A DNA stretch of 12,329 nucleotides from Treponema sp. UBA1240 (lineage in GTDB: Bacteria > Spirochaetota > Spirochaetia > Treponematales > Treponemataceae). Of the stretch, positions 6,366 to 12,329 are shown in pieces; position 1 is the stretch's first letter, and the number at the start of each line of letters is the position of its first letter. A program made the translations under genes and the position numbers. Where the stretch lies: positions 871 to 13,199 of the forward strand of contig DBWK01000108.1 of the NCBI GenBank assembly GCA_002308875.1, written 5' to 3'. The notes beneath the pieces were generated by a model. The model saw only the letters and a program-made list of their open reading frames with translations, searched no databases and was not told where the DNA came from.

Positions 6366-8177
6366 TTGAAAAAATTATGCAAACTGTTTATATGCATATT
6401 TACTTGTATTCTAACTTTCACATCATGTACGTTCCGTTTATCGGAAACAGAGTCAAACCAAAATAACACCGGTACAACCGAAAATCAGATTAACAATACA
6501 GGAACTATAAACCAACCAGAAAACTCTGGAGATGGGACAATTGCGACTGTCTCTTTTTCAGATTTTACAGTTACACCTAATAATGGCGGCAAATACTATA
6601 AAATCCCAACCGGAACACTTGATTTAATCGTCACCGATATACCAATTTATAAAAACATACGTTTATTACGTATAAATACAAGCGATAATAGTCTATCAGG
6701 AATAGGTACGACACAACTTTTGATTAATTCACTCGAAGATAATTCCAAAATAGCAGCCGCTTACAACGATAAAGATCAACAATTCGTGCAAATACAAGAT
6801 ATTACGTCTGGACTGAATTCTTCAAGGATTTCTGCCGCAAATACCAAAAATGATGATGAACCTTATGCAATACCGTTTGTAGATAACTCTGACTATAAAA
6901 GCTTGCTTTATGATTTTTCTTCTGCTAACGATGATTCCAAACAGAATGAATCCCAAGAGCCTTCATTTATGATAGCCGGAAGTTCATCAACCGACTACAG
7001 CATAGGCAGCACAAAACAATTCTATGTACCAGTAAATTTCTACGCTAATTCTCTTGATTGGTATACTGAGACCGCAACTGTCCGTGCTGTCGGAACTTAT
7101 TGCTATGTGTGGGTGGCAAATGCCAATTATACAAATTCTGAAACTAATACTGCCGATAACAAGCTAAATGATGCCCAAGCTCAAGCCATTGCGGAGAGTT
7201 TCGATTCTCTTTATGAAAAAGAAACGTCTCTTATAGGAAATTCTTATACAAATAATCCTAATCCTAGTATATATATCAATCCTCAAAACAAAATATCAAT
7301 ATTTATTTATGATATAAATGGTGATTTCGTTCCAAAACAAACCAGTGGAATATTCGGCTTATTCTGGATAAATAACTTTTACAAGAGAACTGCAGGAAGC
7401 GGACAAATCACAAAATCAAATGAAATGGAACTTCTTTATATAGATTCTCATTTTGCAGATCAATATCCTTCAATTATGGTATCAACTATTTCTCATGAGT
7501 TTGAGCACATGCTTTATTTCATCAATAAAACAATGCTGAGAAACAATATTGAAGGTTCCACTTGGTTTACCGAAATGTGCGCAATGATGACGGAAGATTT
7601 GCTCGCGACTTTTCTTGCAAATCAATATGATGACTTTACTATAGAATACGATTCCGCAATTGGACGGTTGAAAGATTTTAACCCGGATTATTATAAAGGT
7701 GGCATTCTCGATTGGAAAGGCGATATACAATCATACGCCAGAACAGGTATTTTCGGATGTTGGCTTTTACGTAATTATGGCGGTGCAAATTTGCTCAGAA
7801 ATATAATCAATAATTCTTATACCGATTGTGAAAGTCTTGAAAATGCCATTCATTCTATGGGTTCAACCGATACTCTAGCCGAAGCTTTTACAAAATATGC
7901 CCTTTCGTTCGTACAACCATCAGCAACACAATATACGCTCAAAAAAGCCGTGAATGATCCTGATTATCCGCTTGTTCAGGCAAATCCGTGGGATTCTATA
8001 TACAAAAGTTTGACCAAATTCTATAACGGACCCGTTTATACACCGGTATACTATTCAGGAACACTGTATCCATACGGATTTTGGATTAATGGTTGGAACT
8101 CAGGACCATATACAAGTGTTAGACTTAAAATCAGTAGATTCAGTGGTGAACAAAATTATCTCGTGATAATCGATTAA
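6366..8177 (+). CDS. Lipoprotein metallopeptidase, M30 (hyicolysin)-like
   Basis: A 603-residue predicted lipoprotein starting at TTG. Residues 1-20 are a signal peptide (KKLCK, then a hydrophobic core). They end in TFTS before C21, a relaxed spirochaete-type lipobox. Residues 22-60 are an Asn/Thr/Ser/Gly-rich linker. The peptidase motif STISHEFEHMLYF (373-385) contains HExxH with zinc ligands H377 and H381 and catalytic E378. WFTEMCAMMTED (400-411) supplies a likely third ligand, E403. The spacing and the TWFTE context resemble family M30 (hyicolysin, Pfam PF10460), a gluzincin type. An N-terminal beta-rich region (about 60-250) and a C-terminal domain (about 520-603) flank it. The likely place is the cell surface or periplasm, where it would degrade proteins; substrates are unknown. 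The coding sequence is visibly AT-richer than mnmE before it. The gap to mnmE is 95 bases, with the palindrome AACAATTGTT at 6334-6343 but no convincing promoter. The exact family name is the least certain part. Confidence 0.78.
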   Translation: MKKLCKLFICIFTCILTFTSCTFRLSETESNQNNTGTTENQINNTGTINQPENSGDGTIATVSFSDFTVTPNNGGKYYKIPTGTLDLIVTDIPIYKNIRLLRINTSDNSLSGIGTTQLLINSLEDNSKIAAAYNDKDQQFVQIQDITSGLNSSRISAANTKNDDEPYAIPFVDNSDYKSLLYDFSSANDDSKQNESQEPSFMIAGSSSTDYSIGSTKQFYVPVNFYANSLDWYTETATVRAVGTYCYVWVANANYTNSETNTADNKLNDAQAQAIAESFDSLYEKETSLIGNSYTNNPNPSIYINPQNKISIFIYDINGDFVPKQTSGIFGLFWINNFYKRTAGSGQITKSNEMELLYIDSHFADQYPSIMVSTISHEFEHMLYFINKTMLRNNIEGSTWFTEMCAMMTEDLLATFLANQYDDFTIEYDSAIGRLKDFNPDYYKGGILDWKGDIQSYARTGIFGCWLLRNYGGANLLRNIINNSYTDCESLENAIHSMGSTDTLAEAFTKYALSFVQPSATQYTLKKAVNDPDYPLVQANPWDSIYKSLTKFYNGPVYTPVYYSGTLYPYGFWINGWNSGPYTSVRLKISRFSGEQNYLVIID

Positions 8178-8190
8178 ATTCATTTTTGTA

Positions 8191-8219
8191 TTGCAGTAAA
8201 TTTTCTGCTACAGTATCAT
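8191..8219 (+). promoter_or_regulatory. Promoter directly abutting the aminopeptidase ATG (leaderless candidate)
   Basis: TTGCAG (8191-8196) and TATCAT (8214-8219, 5 of 6) are 17 bases apart. The expected transcript start is 8226-8228 and the ATG is at 8228, so the leader would be 0-2 bases. No ribosome site precedes this ATG. The arginase promoter has the same TTGC-type -35 and 17-base spacing. The promoter lies wholly in the 50-base gap after the M30 gene. Confidence 0.45.
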
Positions 8220-8227
8220 TTTTATCC

Positions 8228-9421
8228 ATGAGTAACTTCAATATCAAAACATTTAGTACCATTGAAACTGAACGCTCCAAGGAAGAGCTTGAATCAACAG
8301 CTCTTGTCGTTATGCGCGATGTAGTCGCCGTAAAAAAAGATGAGCGAGTTCTTATCGTCACAAATCCTGATGATGATGTTTTTACAATTAGCTGTGCACT
8401 GTACAATGCTACAGAGAAACTTGGCGGTAAACCTGTAATTCAAGTTCAACCTGTAAAAACGCTTCTTGATTATTGCGAAAAATCCGTTATTGGTGCAATT
8501 TCAACTGGACCGGATGTAATTCTTTCTATTTCAAAAAATAAACTTGGAAAAGACGAAATGGGATTGAAGTATCCGTACGAGTATGAAGGCGAGGAATATT
8601 TAAGCTTATTCGATTTGTTTTTGTCTGGAAGAAAGAGTACCCGGGGTTTTTGGACACCAGGCATAACAATGGATATGTTTGTTAGAACTGCGAATATCGA
8701 TTATAAGCAGCTTCAAAAGCGATGCGCCGTTTTGTGCAAGAAGTTCGAGAATGCCGTTTCTGTTCACGTAACTGCACCAGGCGGCACTGATATAAAGATT
8801 CCTGTTCAAGGCCGAAAACCTTTCAGTGATGACGGCTGCTTTTCTACGGGCGGCGCGGGCGGAAACATTCCTGCCGGCGAAGTTTTTATAAGCCCTGTAG
8901 TCGGTGGCTCAGAAGGTCGCATTGTTTTTGACGGATCAATGACTATCACTGGTGGAGATATCCCCATAAAAGAGCCGATTATTTGCGATGTTGCGAACGG
9001 ATTTGTTACGGCTGTTTATAATGCAGTTTGTGGCCCGTCTTCGTCCGCGCCGCCCGAAAGCGAGGCCGGTAAACTGCTCGCGTCTATTACGGGTTCCGAA
9101 CAAAAAGCACGCAAAATGGCACAAGACGGTGTTATCTCAAAAGAAAACGCTGCTTTTTATGAGCGAAATTCACGCGGAATCGGTGAACTTGGAATTGGGC
9201 TTAATCCAGCTGCAAAAATAACAGGCAACATGCTGGAAGACGAAAAGGCATTCCATACGTGCCATTTTGCTATTGGCGAAAATTACGACGGTGACGCCAA
9301 CACGTTTATCCACCTAGACGGTGTTGTTCGTAACCCTACGATTGTCATTCAATATGCGGACGGCACGAGTTTCACCGTCGAAAAAGACGGCGAGCTTGCT
9401 CTGGAATTGCAGAACGCATAG
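8228..9421 (+). CDS. M29-type metallo-aminopeptidase
   Basis: A 397-residue cytoplasmic aminopeptidase of the thermophilic aminopeptidase (M29, AmpS/AmpT) family. It removes N-terminal residues using a two-metal centre. The C-terminal half carries the family pattern: NIPAGEVF with E218, ELGIGLNPAAKITG with E320, LEDEK (336-340), TCHFAIG with H346, Y353, and IHLD with H362 and D364. These correspond to the known ligands (two Glu, two His, Asp) and the conserved Tyr. The length is normal for the family, so it is probably intact. An ATG further upstream (8186) would add MYCSKFSATVSFLS. I prefer 8228 because the conserved N-terminal region begins there and the promoter lies between the two. It is one of three genes here with no Shine-Dalgarno sequence. 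It may finish the breakdown of peptides imported after digestion by the upstream M30 protein, but that link is inference. Two possible roles remain: general peptide turnover and a more specific aminopeptidase. Confidence 0.85.
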   Translation: MSNFNIKTFSTIETERSKEELESTALVVMRDVVAVKKDERVLIVTNPDDDVFTISCALYNATEKLGGKPVIQVQPVKTLLDYCEKSVIGAISTGPDVILSISKNKLGKDEMGLKYPYEYEGEEYLSLFDLFLSGRKSTRGFWTPGITMDMFVRTANIDYKQLQKRCAVLCKKFENAVSVHVTAPGGTDIKIPVQGRKPFSDDGCFSTGGAGGNIPAGEVFISPVVGGSEGRIVFDGSMTITGGDIPIKEPIICDVANGFVTAVYNAVCGPSSSAPPESEAGKLLASITGSEQKARKMAQDGVISKENAAFYERNSRGIGELGIGLNPAAKITGNMLEDEKAFHTCHFAIGENYDGDANTFIHLDGVVRNPTIVIQYADGTSFTVEKDGELALELQNA

Positions 9422-9427
9422 GCTTTT

Positions 9428-9515
9428 TGCGTCACCGCATGGGGATTTGTAAAACCGCGGGAAGTATCGCCATACGCAACAGTATATGCGGACACAAATC
9501 CCCGCAAGCTACGCA
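9428..9515. repeat. Long interrupted inverted repeat between convergent genes
   Basis: GGGGATTTGT (9441-9450) is the perfect reverse complement of ACAAATCCCC (9494-9503). Outside it, TGCGT (9428-9432) pairs with ACGCA (9511-9515) across an internal loop of 8 and 7 bases. Inside it, CCGC (9455-9458) pairs with GCGG (9488-9491), and GTAT pairs with ATAC around CGCC at the tip. TTGCGT (9427-9432) could instead pair with ACGCAA (9474-9479), so two exclusive folds exist. The element fills almost the whole 99-base gap between the aminopeptidase and hydrolase stops. It may be a bidirectional terminator or a 3' UTR stability element. No clear T-run follows on either strand, which is unusual for an intrinsic terminator. 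Confidence 0.7.
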
Positions 9516-9520
9516 CTTTA

Positions 9521-10351
9521 CTACAGTGTCTTAACCCACTTTGCGAACAGTTCCGGCCATATTGCGCACGATTCCTGAATCATAAGACCGTCATCACGCG
9601 ATGTTTCAGCAGTAGCAAGGCTTAGTCCGTGACCACCGTGCGCGAATATGTGAAGTTCAAGCGGAATATTCTTTTCTTTAAGTGCTGTCGCGAACATAAG
9701 CGAATTCTCAACAGGAACGTCAGGATCTTCGTAGGTGTGCCACATGAAGACCGGCGGAACGTTTTCATTAACATGCTTTTCAAGCGAAACTTCATCAAGA
9801 AGGGTGTCGTCTTTGTTCGTGAGCATTTCAAAAGAGTAACGGTGTGCTTTTTCACCGGATGTAATTACCGGGTAGCACAGCAAAAGGCCGTTTACTTTAA
9901 GGTCTTCAGGCTTGTAATCAAGGAACTTTCTAACAAGACTAGTATTCCAGTAAATGCCGTAATGTGCCGCAAGGTGTCCGCCGGCTGAAAATCCTGCGAG
10001 TATTATTTTATCAGGATCAACAGCCCAATCTGTCGCATGGTCACGGACGTATTTCACAGCTTCGCAAGTGTCAAGAAAACTTGTGGGGTATTCCATCGGG
10101 GCGGTTGAATAGCGAAGTACGACAGCCTGAAAGCCCAGACTATTAAGTTTCAGTGCGATAGGCTCTGCTTCACGCTCGGATTTAAAAAAATACGCACCGC
10201 CCGGACAAACTATGACGAGCGGACGCTTCCGCCCCTCTGAATATTCCGCACAGTTTTGCATGATGTATGTTGTCAGTGTTGGCTGATAAAAGTTGTTGTT
10301 TATTCCTTTTTCTCTGTAATGTACTGGTAAATTAATAACCTGATGAATCAT
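9521..10351 (-). CDS. Alpha/beta hydrolase, Aes/BD-FAE-like esterase
   Basis: A 276-residue cytoplasmic alpha/beta hydrolase with no signal peptide. The oxyanion-hole strand is VIVCPGGAYFF (47-55), where the usual HGGG reads CPGG. The nucleophile elbow is GFSAGG (120-125) with S122. D209 in YEDPDVPV (207-214) and H241 in HGGHGLSL (238-245) complete the catalytic triad. The arrangement fits small esterases such as acetyl-xylan esterases and bacterial feruloyl-esterase-like (BD-FAE) enzymes of the Aes group. The natural ester is unknown; deacetylation of plant or other sugar esters is a guess. The ATG has a strong GGAGGA site (10361-10356 on the minus strand). The gene lies 45 bases after the ABC ATPase on the same strand, so the two are probably co-transcribed. 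It converges with the aminopeptidase gene. Confidence 0.82.
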   Translation of the reverse strand: MIHQVINLPVHYREKGINNNFYQPTLTTYIMQNCAEYSEGRKRPLVIVCPGGAYFFKSEREAEPIALKLNSLGFQAVVLRYSTAPMEYPTSFLDTCEAVKYVRDHATDWAVDPDKIILAGFSAGGHLAAHYGIYWNTSLVRKFLDYKPEDLKVNGLLLCYPVITSGEKAHRYSFEMLTNKDDTLLDEVSLEKHVNENVPPVFMWHTYEDPDVPVENSLMFATALKEKNIPLELHIFAHGGHGLSLATAETSRDDGLMIQESCAIWPELFAKWVKTL

Positions 10352-10396
10352 ATATCCTCCAAAATATCAGCAAAGTGCGACAGTGAACTGTGCATT

Positions 10397-11335
10397 TCAG
10401 CTTTTTATTGCAGCCGATGATTGTGCTTTTTCGATTGCCTCATTTGTCGCTGCGACAGCTTCCGCTGCTTCATTAAGCGACTTTCTGTTAAGGGCTTCTG
10501 TTTCACGTAGCAACGCGACCGGTACTCCGTATGCTTTTTCAAGCGAATCGTTTGTAAGTACTTCTTCCGGTGTACCAAAATCGATGTCTCTGTTCGGATA
10601 AAAAAGAAGCACGTTTTCAGCGTATTTACGCGAAAGATCAAGTTCATGCATAGCGATAAAAATCGGGATGCCGTTTTTCATGGAATAATCGCGCAGATAC
10701 TCCATAGCCTTGTGTTTTTGCGCATCTTCCATTGCGAACATCGGTTCGTCCATAAAAATAGATTTTGAACCGTAAAGCACCGCAAACGCTATAAGCACAC
10801 GCTGCATCTCGCCTTTTGAAATACCATTGAGTTTTCTGTCGAGTATTTTTTCAAGCTCGAAAACGGAAATAACGTCGCTCAGTGTGGGCTGGGCGGACAG
10901 TGCGCGACTTCCTGTGTTACCTTGCTCTACGACTCTGCCCTGCCCGGCGGCACTTGTCGCTCCGGCGTTTTCGGTTCCGGCGGTCTGTACCTGTTCCAAC
11001 AAGCTTTTTACAGGGTCATCCTGCTCAAACTCCATATTCTGGTAAATAAAAGACGCAAGGCGGCTCCGGGATGCTTCGTCAAGCGCAGCAATATCTTTGC
11101 CGAACAAAAGCACTTTACCTTGCTGAGGTTTTACGCGACCGCCGGCAAGCAGCATAAATGTAGATTTACCGCTTGCGTTTGGCCCGATAAGGCTTGTAAA
11201 GCCGCCGGGCAGTGACGCTGTGAAATAGTCGAACACAGGGGAAGGAAGAATCGGCTTTCCGTTTTCATCAGTCTCGATTTCATCCCCTTGAAGCGGATAT
11301 GTAAAACTCACGTTGTCGAATGTCAAAAAATCCAT
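10397..11335 (-). CDS. Solitary ABC transporter ATP-binding protein with unusual inserts
   Basis: A 312-residue ATP-binding subunit. Walker A is GPNASGKST (51-59), the Q-loop Gln is Q99, the signature is ISKGEMQ (172-178), Walker B is SIFMDEP (192-198) with E197, and the H-loop is AMHEL with H230. The signature differs from LSGGQ (Lys for the second Gly), and the D-loop reads AMED. The best general resemblance is to FecE/BtuD-like importer ATPases, but that is weak. Two insertions stand out: residues 15-33, and an Ala/Gly/Thr/Gln-rich stretch at about 117-150 inside the helical subdomain that contacts the membrane partner. The C-terminus (275-312) is Ala/Glu-rich and helical. No permease or binding protein is in the window. 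I place the start at 11335: AGGAAA lies six bases upstream and the ABC core begins at once (FDNVSFTYP). A GTG at 11398 would overlap arginase and add 21 atypical residues. Confidence 0.83.
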   Translation of the reverse strand: MDFLTFDNVSFTYPLQGDEIETDENGKPILPSPVFDYFTASLPGGFTSLIGPNASGKSTFMLLAGGRVKPQQGKVLLFGKDIAALDEASRSRLASFIYQNMEFEQDDPVKSLLEQVQTAGTENAGATSAAGQGRVVEQGNTGSRALSAQPTLSDVISVFELEKILDRKLNGISKGEMQRVLIAFAVLYGSKSIFMDEPMFAMEDAQKHKAMEYLRDYSMKNGIPIFIAMHELDLSRKYAENVLLFYPNRDIDFGTPEEVLTNDSLEKAYGVPVALLRETEALNRKSLNEAAEAVAATNEAIEKAQSSAAIKS

Positions 11336-11339
11336 ATTG

Positions 11340-11345
11340 TTTCCT
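11340..11345 (-). promoter_or_regulatory. Ribosome site that sets the ABC ATPase start
   Basis: AGGAAA on the minus strand precedes the ATG at 11335-11333. It directly follows the T-tract of the 11346-11367 hairpin. The GTG at 11398-11396, the start of the longest open frame, has no comparable site. Confidence 0.65.
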
Positions 11346-11367
11346 AAAAAATCGCGATTTAACGCGA
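11346..11367 (-). terminator. Intrinsic terminator after arginase, just upstream of the ABC gene
   Basis: On the minus strand, TCGCG (11367-11363) pairs with CGCGA (11356-11352) around the six-base loop TTAAAT. Six T residues (11351-11346) follow. It starts 14 bases after the arginase stop and ends against the ABC ribosome site. The stem is short but GC-rich. It could terminate arginase transcripts fully or attenuate read-through into the ABC and hydrolase genes. Confidence 0.6.
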
Positions 11368-11385
11368 CATGTGCATAAAACTCAA
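11357..11385 (-). promoter_or_regulatory. Candidate ABC-gene promoter overlapping the terminator
   Basis: On the minus strand, TTGAGT (11385-11380, 4 of 6) and TTAAAT (11362-11357, 4 of 6) are 17 bases apart. The -10 box is exactly the loop of the terminator hairpin. The predicted start near 11350 would leave a leader of about 15 bases with the AGGAAA site. Both boxes are only moderate matches. Confidence 0.3.
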
Positions 11386-12290
11386 TAAAGCCGTTCACCG
11401 AGCAGCCGCGAAATCAGCTTTACAGCCATCAGCGCCGTCTGGTTCCGCACATCAAGAACAGGGTTTACTTCAACGATGTCGCATGAATGAACCATGCCTG
11501 TTTCCGACATCTCTTCCATAAGCAGCAACGCCTCGCGGTAGTTAAGACCGCCCGGAATCTGAATACCCGTACCCGGCGCAAACTGCGGATCAATCACGTC
11601 CATATCAAAACTAAGATGTATATAATCCACACGGTCTTTGAAAAAATCTTTAACTTGCTCCATTATATGATGAAATCCGTTCCGGTCGATGTCACTCATT
11701 GTATATGCCGTCACTCCGGCTTTTTTCATCAGCTTTTTTTCTTCTTCATCAATGTCGCGAAGCCCTACATAGCAAACATTCTGCGCATCAACCTTGCGTC
11801 CTTTGAAATAAAGGTCGGTCAACTCCGGAATACCGTATCCGCATGAACCAGAAAGACACATGCCGTGGATATTTCCAGTCAGTGTCGTATCGCATGTGTT
11901 AAAATCACCATGTGCGTCAACGTAAAGTACACCGAGCTTTTTGCCTTTTTTCTTACACGCAGCTGCCATTCCAGCCAAAGAACCAAGCACAATCGAATGG
12001 TCACCGCCAAGGATAATCGGAAACTCATCCGAGACAGCAGCTTGCTCAACTTTTTCTGCAAGTTGCGTACACGCCTGAACAATAAGCGGCAAATATTTTG
12101 CTTTTGGATTACCGGCTGTCTCGTACTCTTGCGGATGAAGCTCCATCGGACAGTAATATTTTGTAGCTGTATGACCAAGTTTTGTAAGCGATTCACGCAA
12201 TCCCGCAAGACGGATGGCAGAAGGCCCCATATCTGAACCGTGGCGGCTCGCGCCCATATCCAACGGCATTTCAAGGACATTAATGTTCAT
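11382..12290 (-). CDS. rocF: Arginase
   Basis: A 302-residue manganese enzyme of the ureohydrolase family. It converts L-arginine to L-ornithine and urea in the cytoplasm. The two-manganese ligands are all present: H98 in GGDHS (95-99), D125, H127 and D129 in DAHGDFN (125-131), and D229 and D231 in SFDMDVIDP (227-235). That motif continues into the conserved APGTG (238-242). GNIHGM (139-144) supplies H142, the proton-shuttle position of arginases, and E274 in DIVEVNP (271-277) is the expected guanidinium-binding Glu. The length and the GNIHGM motif favour arginase over agmatinase or formiminoglutamase. The third position of the first Asp motif is Gly rather than the more common Ala (DAHGD for DAHAD). 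No urease or ornithine-using gene is in the window, so the role could be nitrogen supply or removal of arginine. The ATG has no ribosome site; a perfect TATAAT ends six bases before it. Confidence 0.93.
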   Translation of the reverse strand: MNINVLEMPLDMGASRHGSDMGPSAIRLAGLRESLTKLGHTATKYYCPMELHPQEYETAGNPKAKYLPLIVQACTQLAEKVEQAAVSDEFPIILGGDHSIVLGSLAGMAAACKKKGKKLGVLYVDAHGDFNTCDTTLTGNIHGMCLSGSCGYGIPELTDLYFKGRKVDAQNVCYVGLRDIDEEEKKLMKKAGVTAYTMSDIDRNGFHHIMEQVKDFFKDRVDYIHLSFDMDVIDPQFAPGTGIQIPGGLNYREALLLMEEMSETGMVHSCDIVEVNPVLDVRNQTALMAVKLISRLLGERLY

Positions 12291-12296
12291 GCCGTC

Positions 12297-12325
12297 ATTA
12301 TATCATTTTAGCCGCCACTCCGCAA
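12297..12325 (-). promoter_or_regulatory. Promoter with +1 at the arginase ATG (leaderless candidate)
   Basis: On the minus strand, TTGCGG (12325-12320) and a perfect TATAAT (12302-12297) are 17 bases apart. Seven bases past the -10 box is 12290, the A of the arginase ATG. The six bases between (GACGGC) contain no Shine-Dalgarno sequence. This is the best of the three leaderless-type promoters in the window. Confidence 0.55.
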
Positions 12326-12329
12326 ACCC

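Noticed and set aside
8186..8227. Upstream ATG start of the aminopeptidase
   Set aside because: It would begin upstream of the promoter's -35 region, has no ribosome site, and adds residues not expected in the family.
10379..10390. Near-palindrome ACAGTGAACTGT between the ABC and hydrolase genes
   Set aside because: It is short, has no T-run, and there is only one occurrence. It could be an operator but there is no supporting evidence.

Overview
The window looks like ordinary chromosomal DNA from a Treponema-like spirochaete. I infer this from a secreted M30-type HExxH peptidase with a relaxed spirochaete-style lipobox, a secreted protein with a PF13200 (DUF4015) glycosidase-like domain, and moderately AT-rich, densely packed genes. 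The genus is an inference from gene content, not a sequence match. I see no CRISPR array, phage, insertion sequence, tRNA or rRNA gene.

Left part (1-4723). A minus-strand gene runs off the left edge; only its first 31 codons are present, and they look like the start of a membrane protein. Next comes a minus-strand secreted M15-type D,D-carboxypeptidase-like protein. It is divergent from a plus-strand secreted protein that joins a BNR/propeller-like N-terminus to a DUF4015 domain. A membrane PAP2 phosphatase with all three catalytic motifs follows. All three complete proteins point to the cell envelope.

Middle (4720-9421, plus strand). The tRNA-modifying GTPase gene mnmE starts inside the PAP2 stop codon (ATGA overlap). 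It is followed by an AT-rich M30-like lipoprotein peptidase that starts at TTG, and then an M29-type aminopeptidase. The two peptidases could act in sequence, outside and then inside the cell, but nothing in the sequence proves a link.

Right part (9521-12290, minus strand). In transcription order these are arginase, a solitary ABC ATPase with a degenerate signature motif, and an Aes/BD-FAE-like alpha/beta hydrolase. The convergent junction at 9422-9520 holds a long inverted-repeat structure that neither flanking gene explains.

The most interesting signals are regulatory rather than a new gene system. (1) Three genes with no Shine-Dalgarno sequence (DUF4015 protein, aminopeptidase, arginase) each have a promoter-like pair with 17-bp spacing, and its -10 box ends 6 to 8 bases before the ATG. 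This predicts leaderless mRNAs, while the other uncoupled genes carry purine-rich ribosome sites. (2) An intrinsic terminator between arginase and the ABC gene has a -10-like loop and may also be the ABC promoter. (3) The 9428-9515 inverted repeat offers alternative pairings. I found no convincing undescribed multi-gene system.
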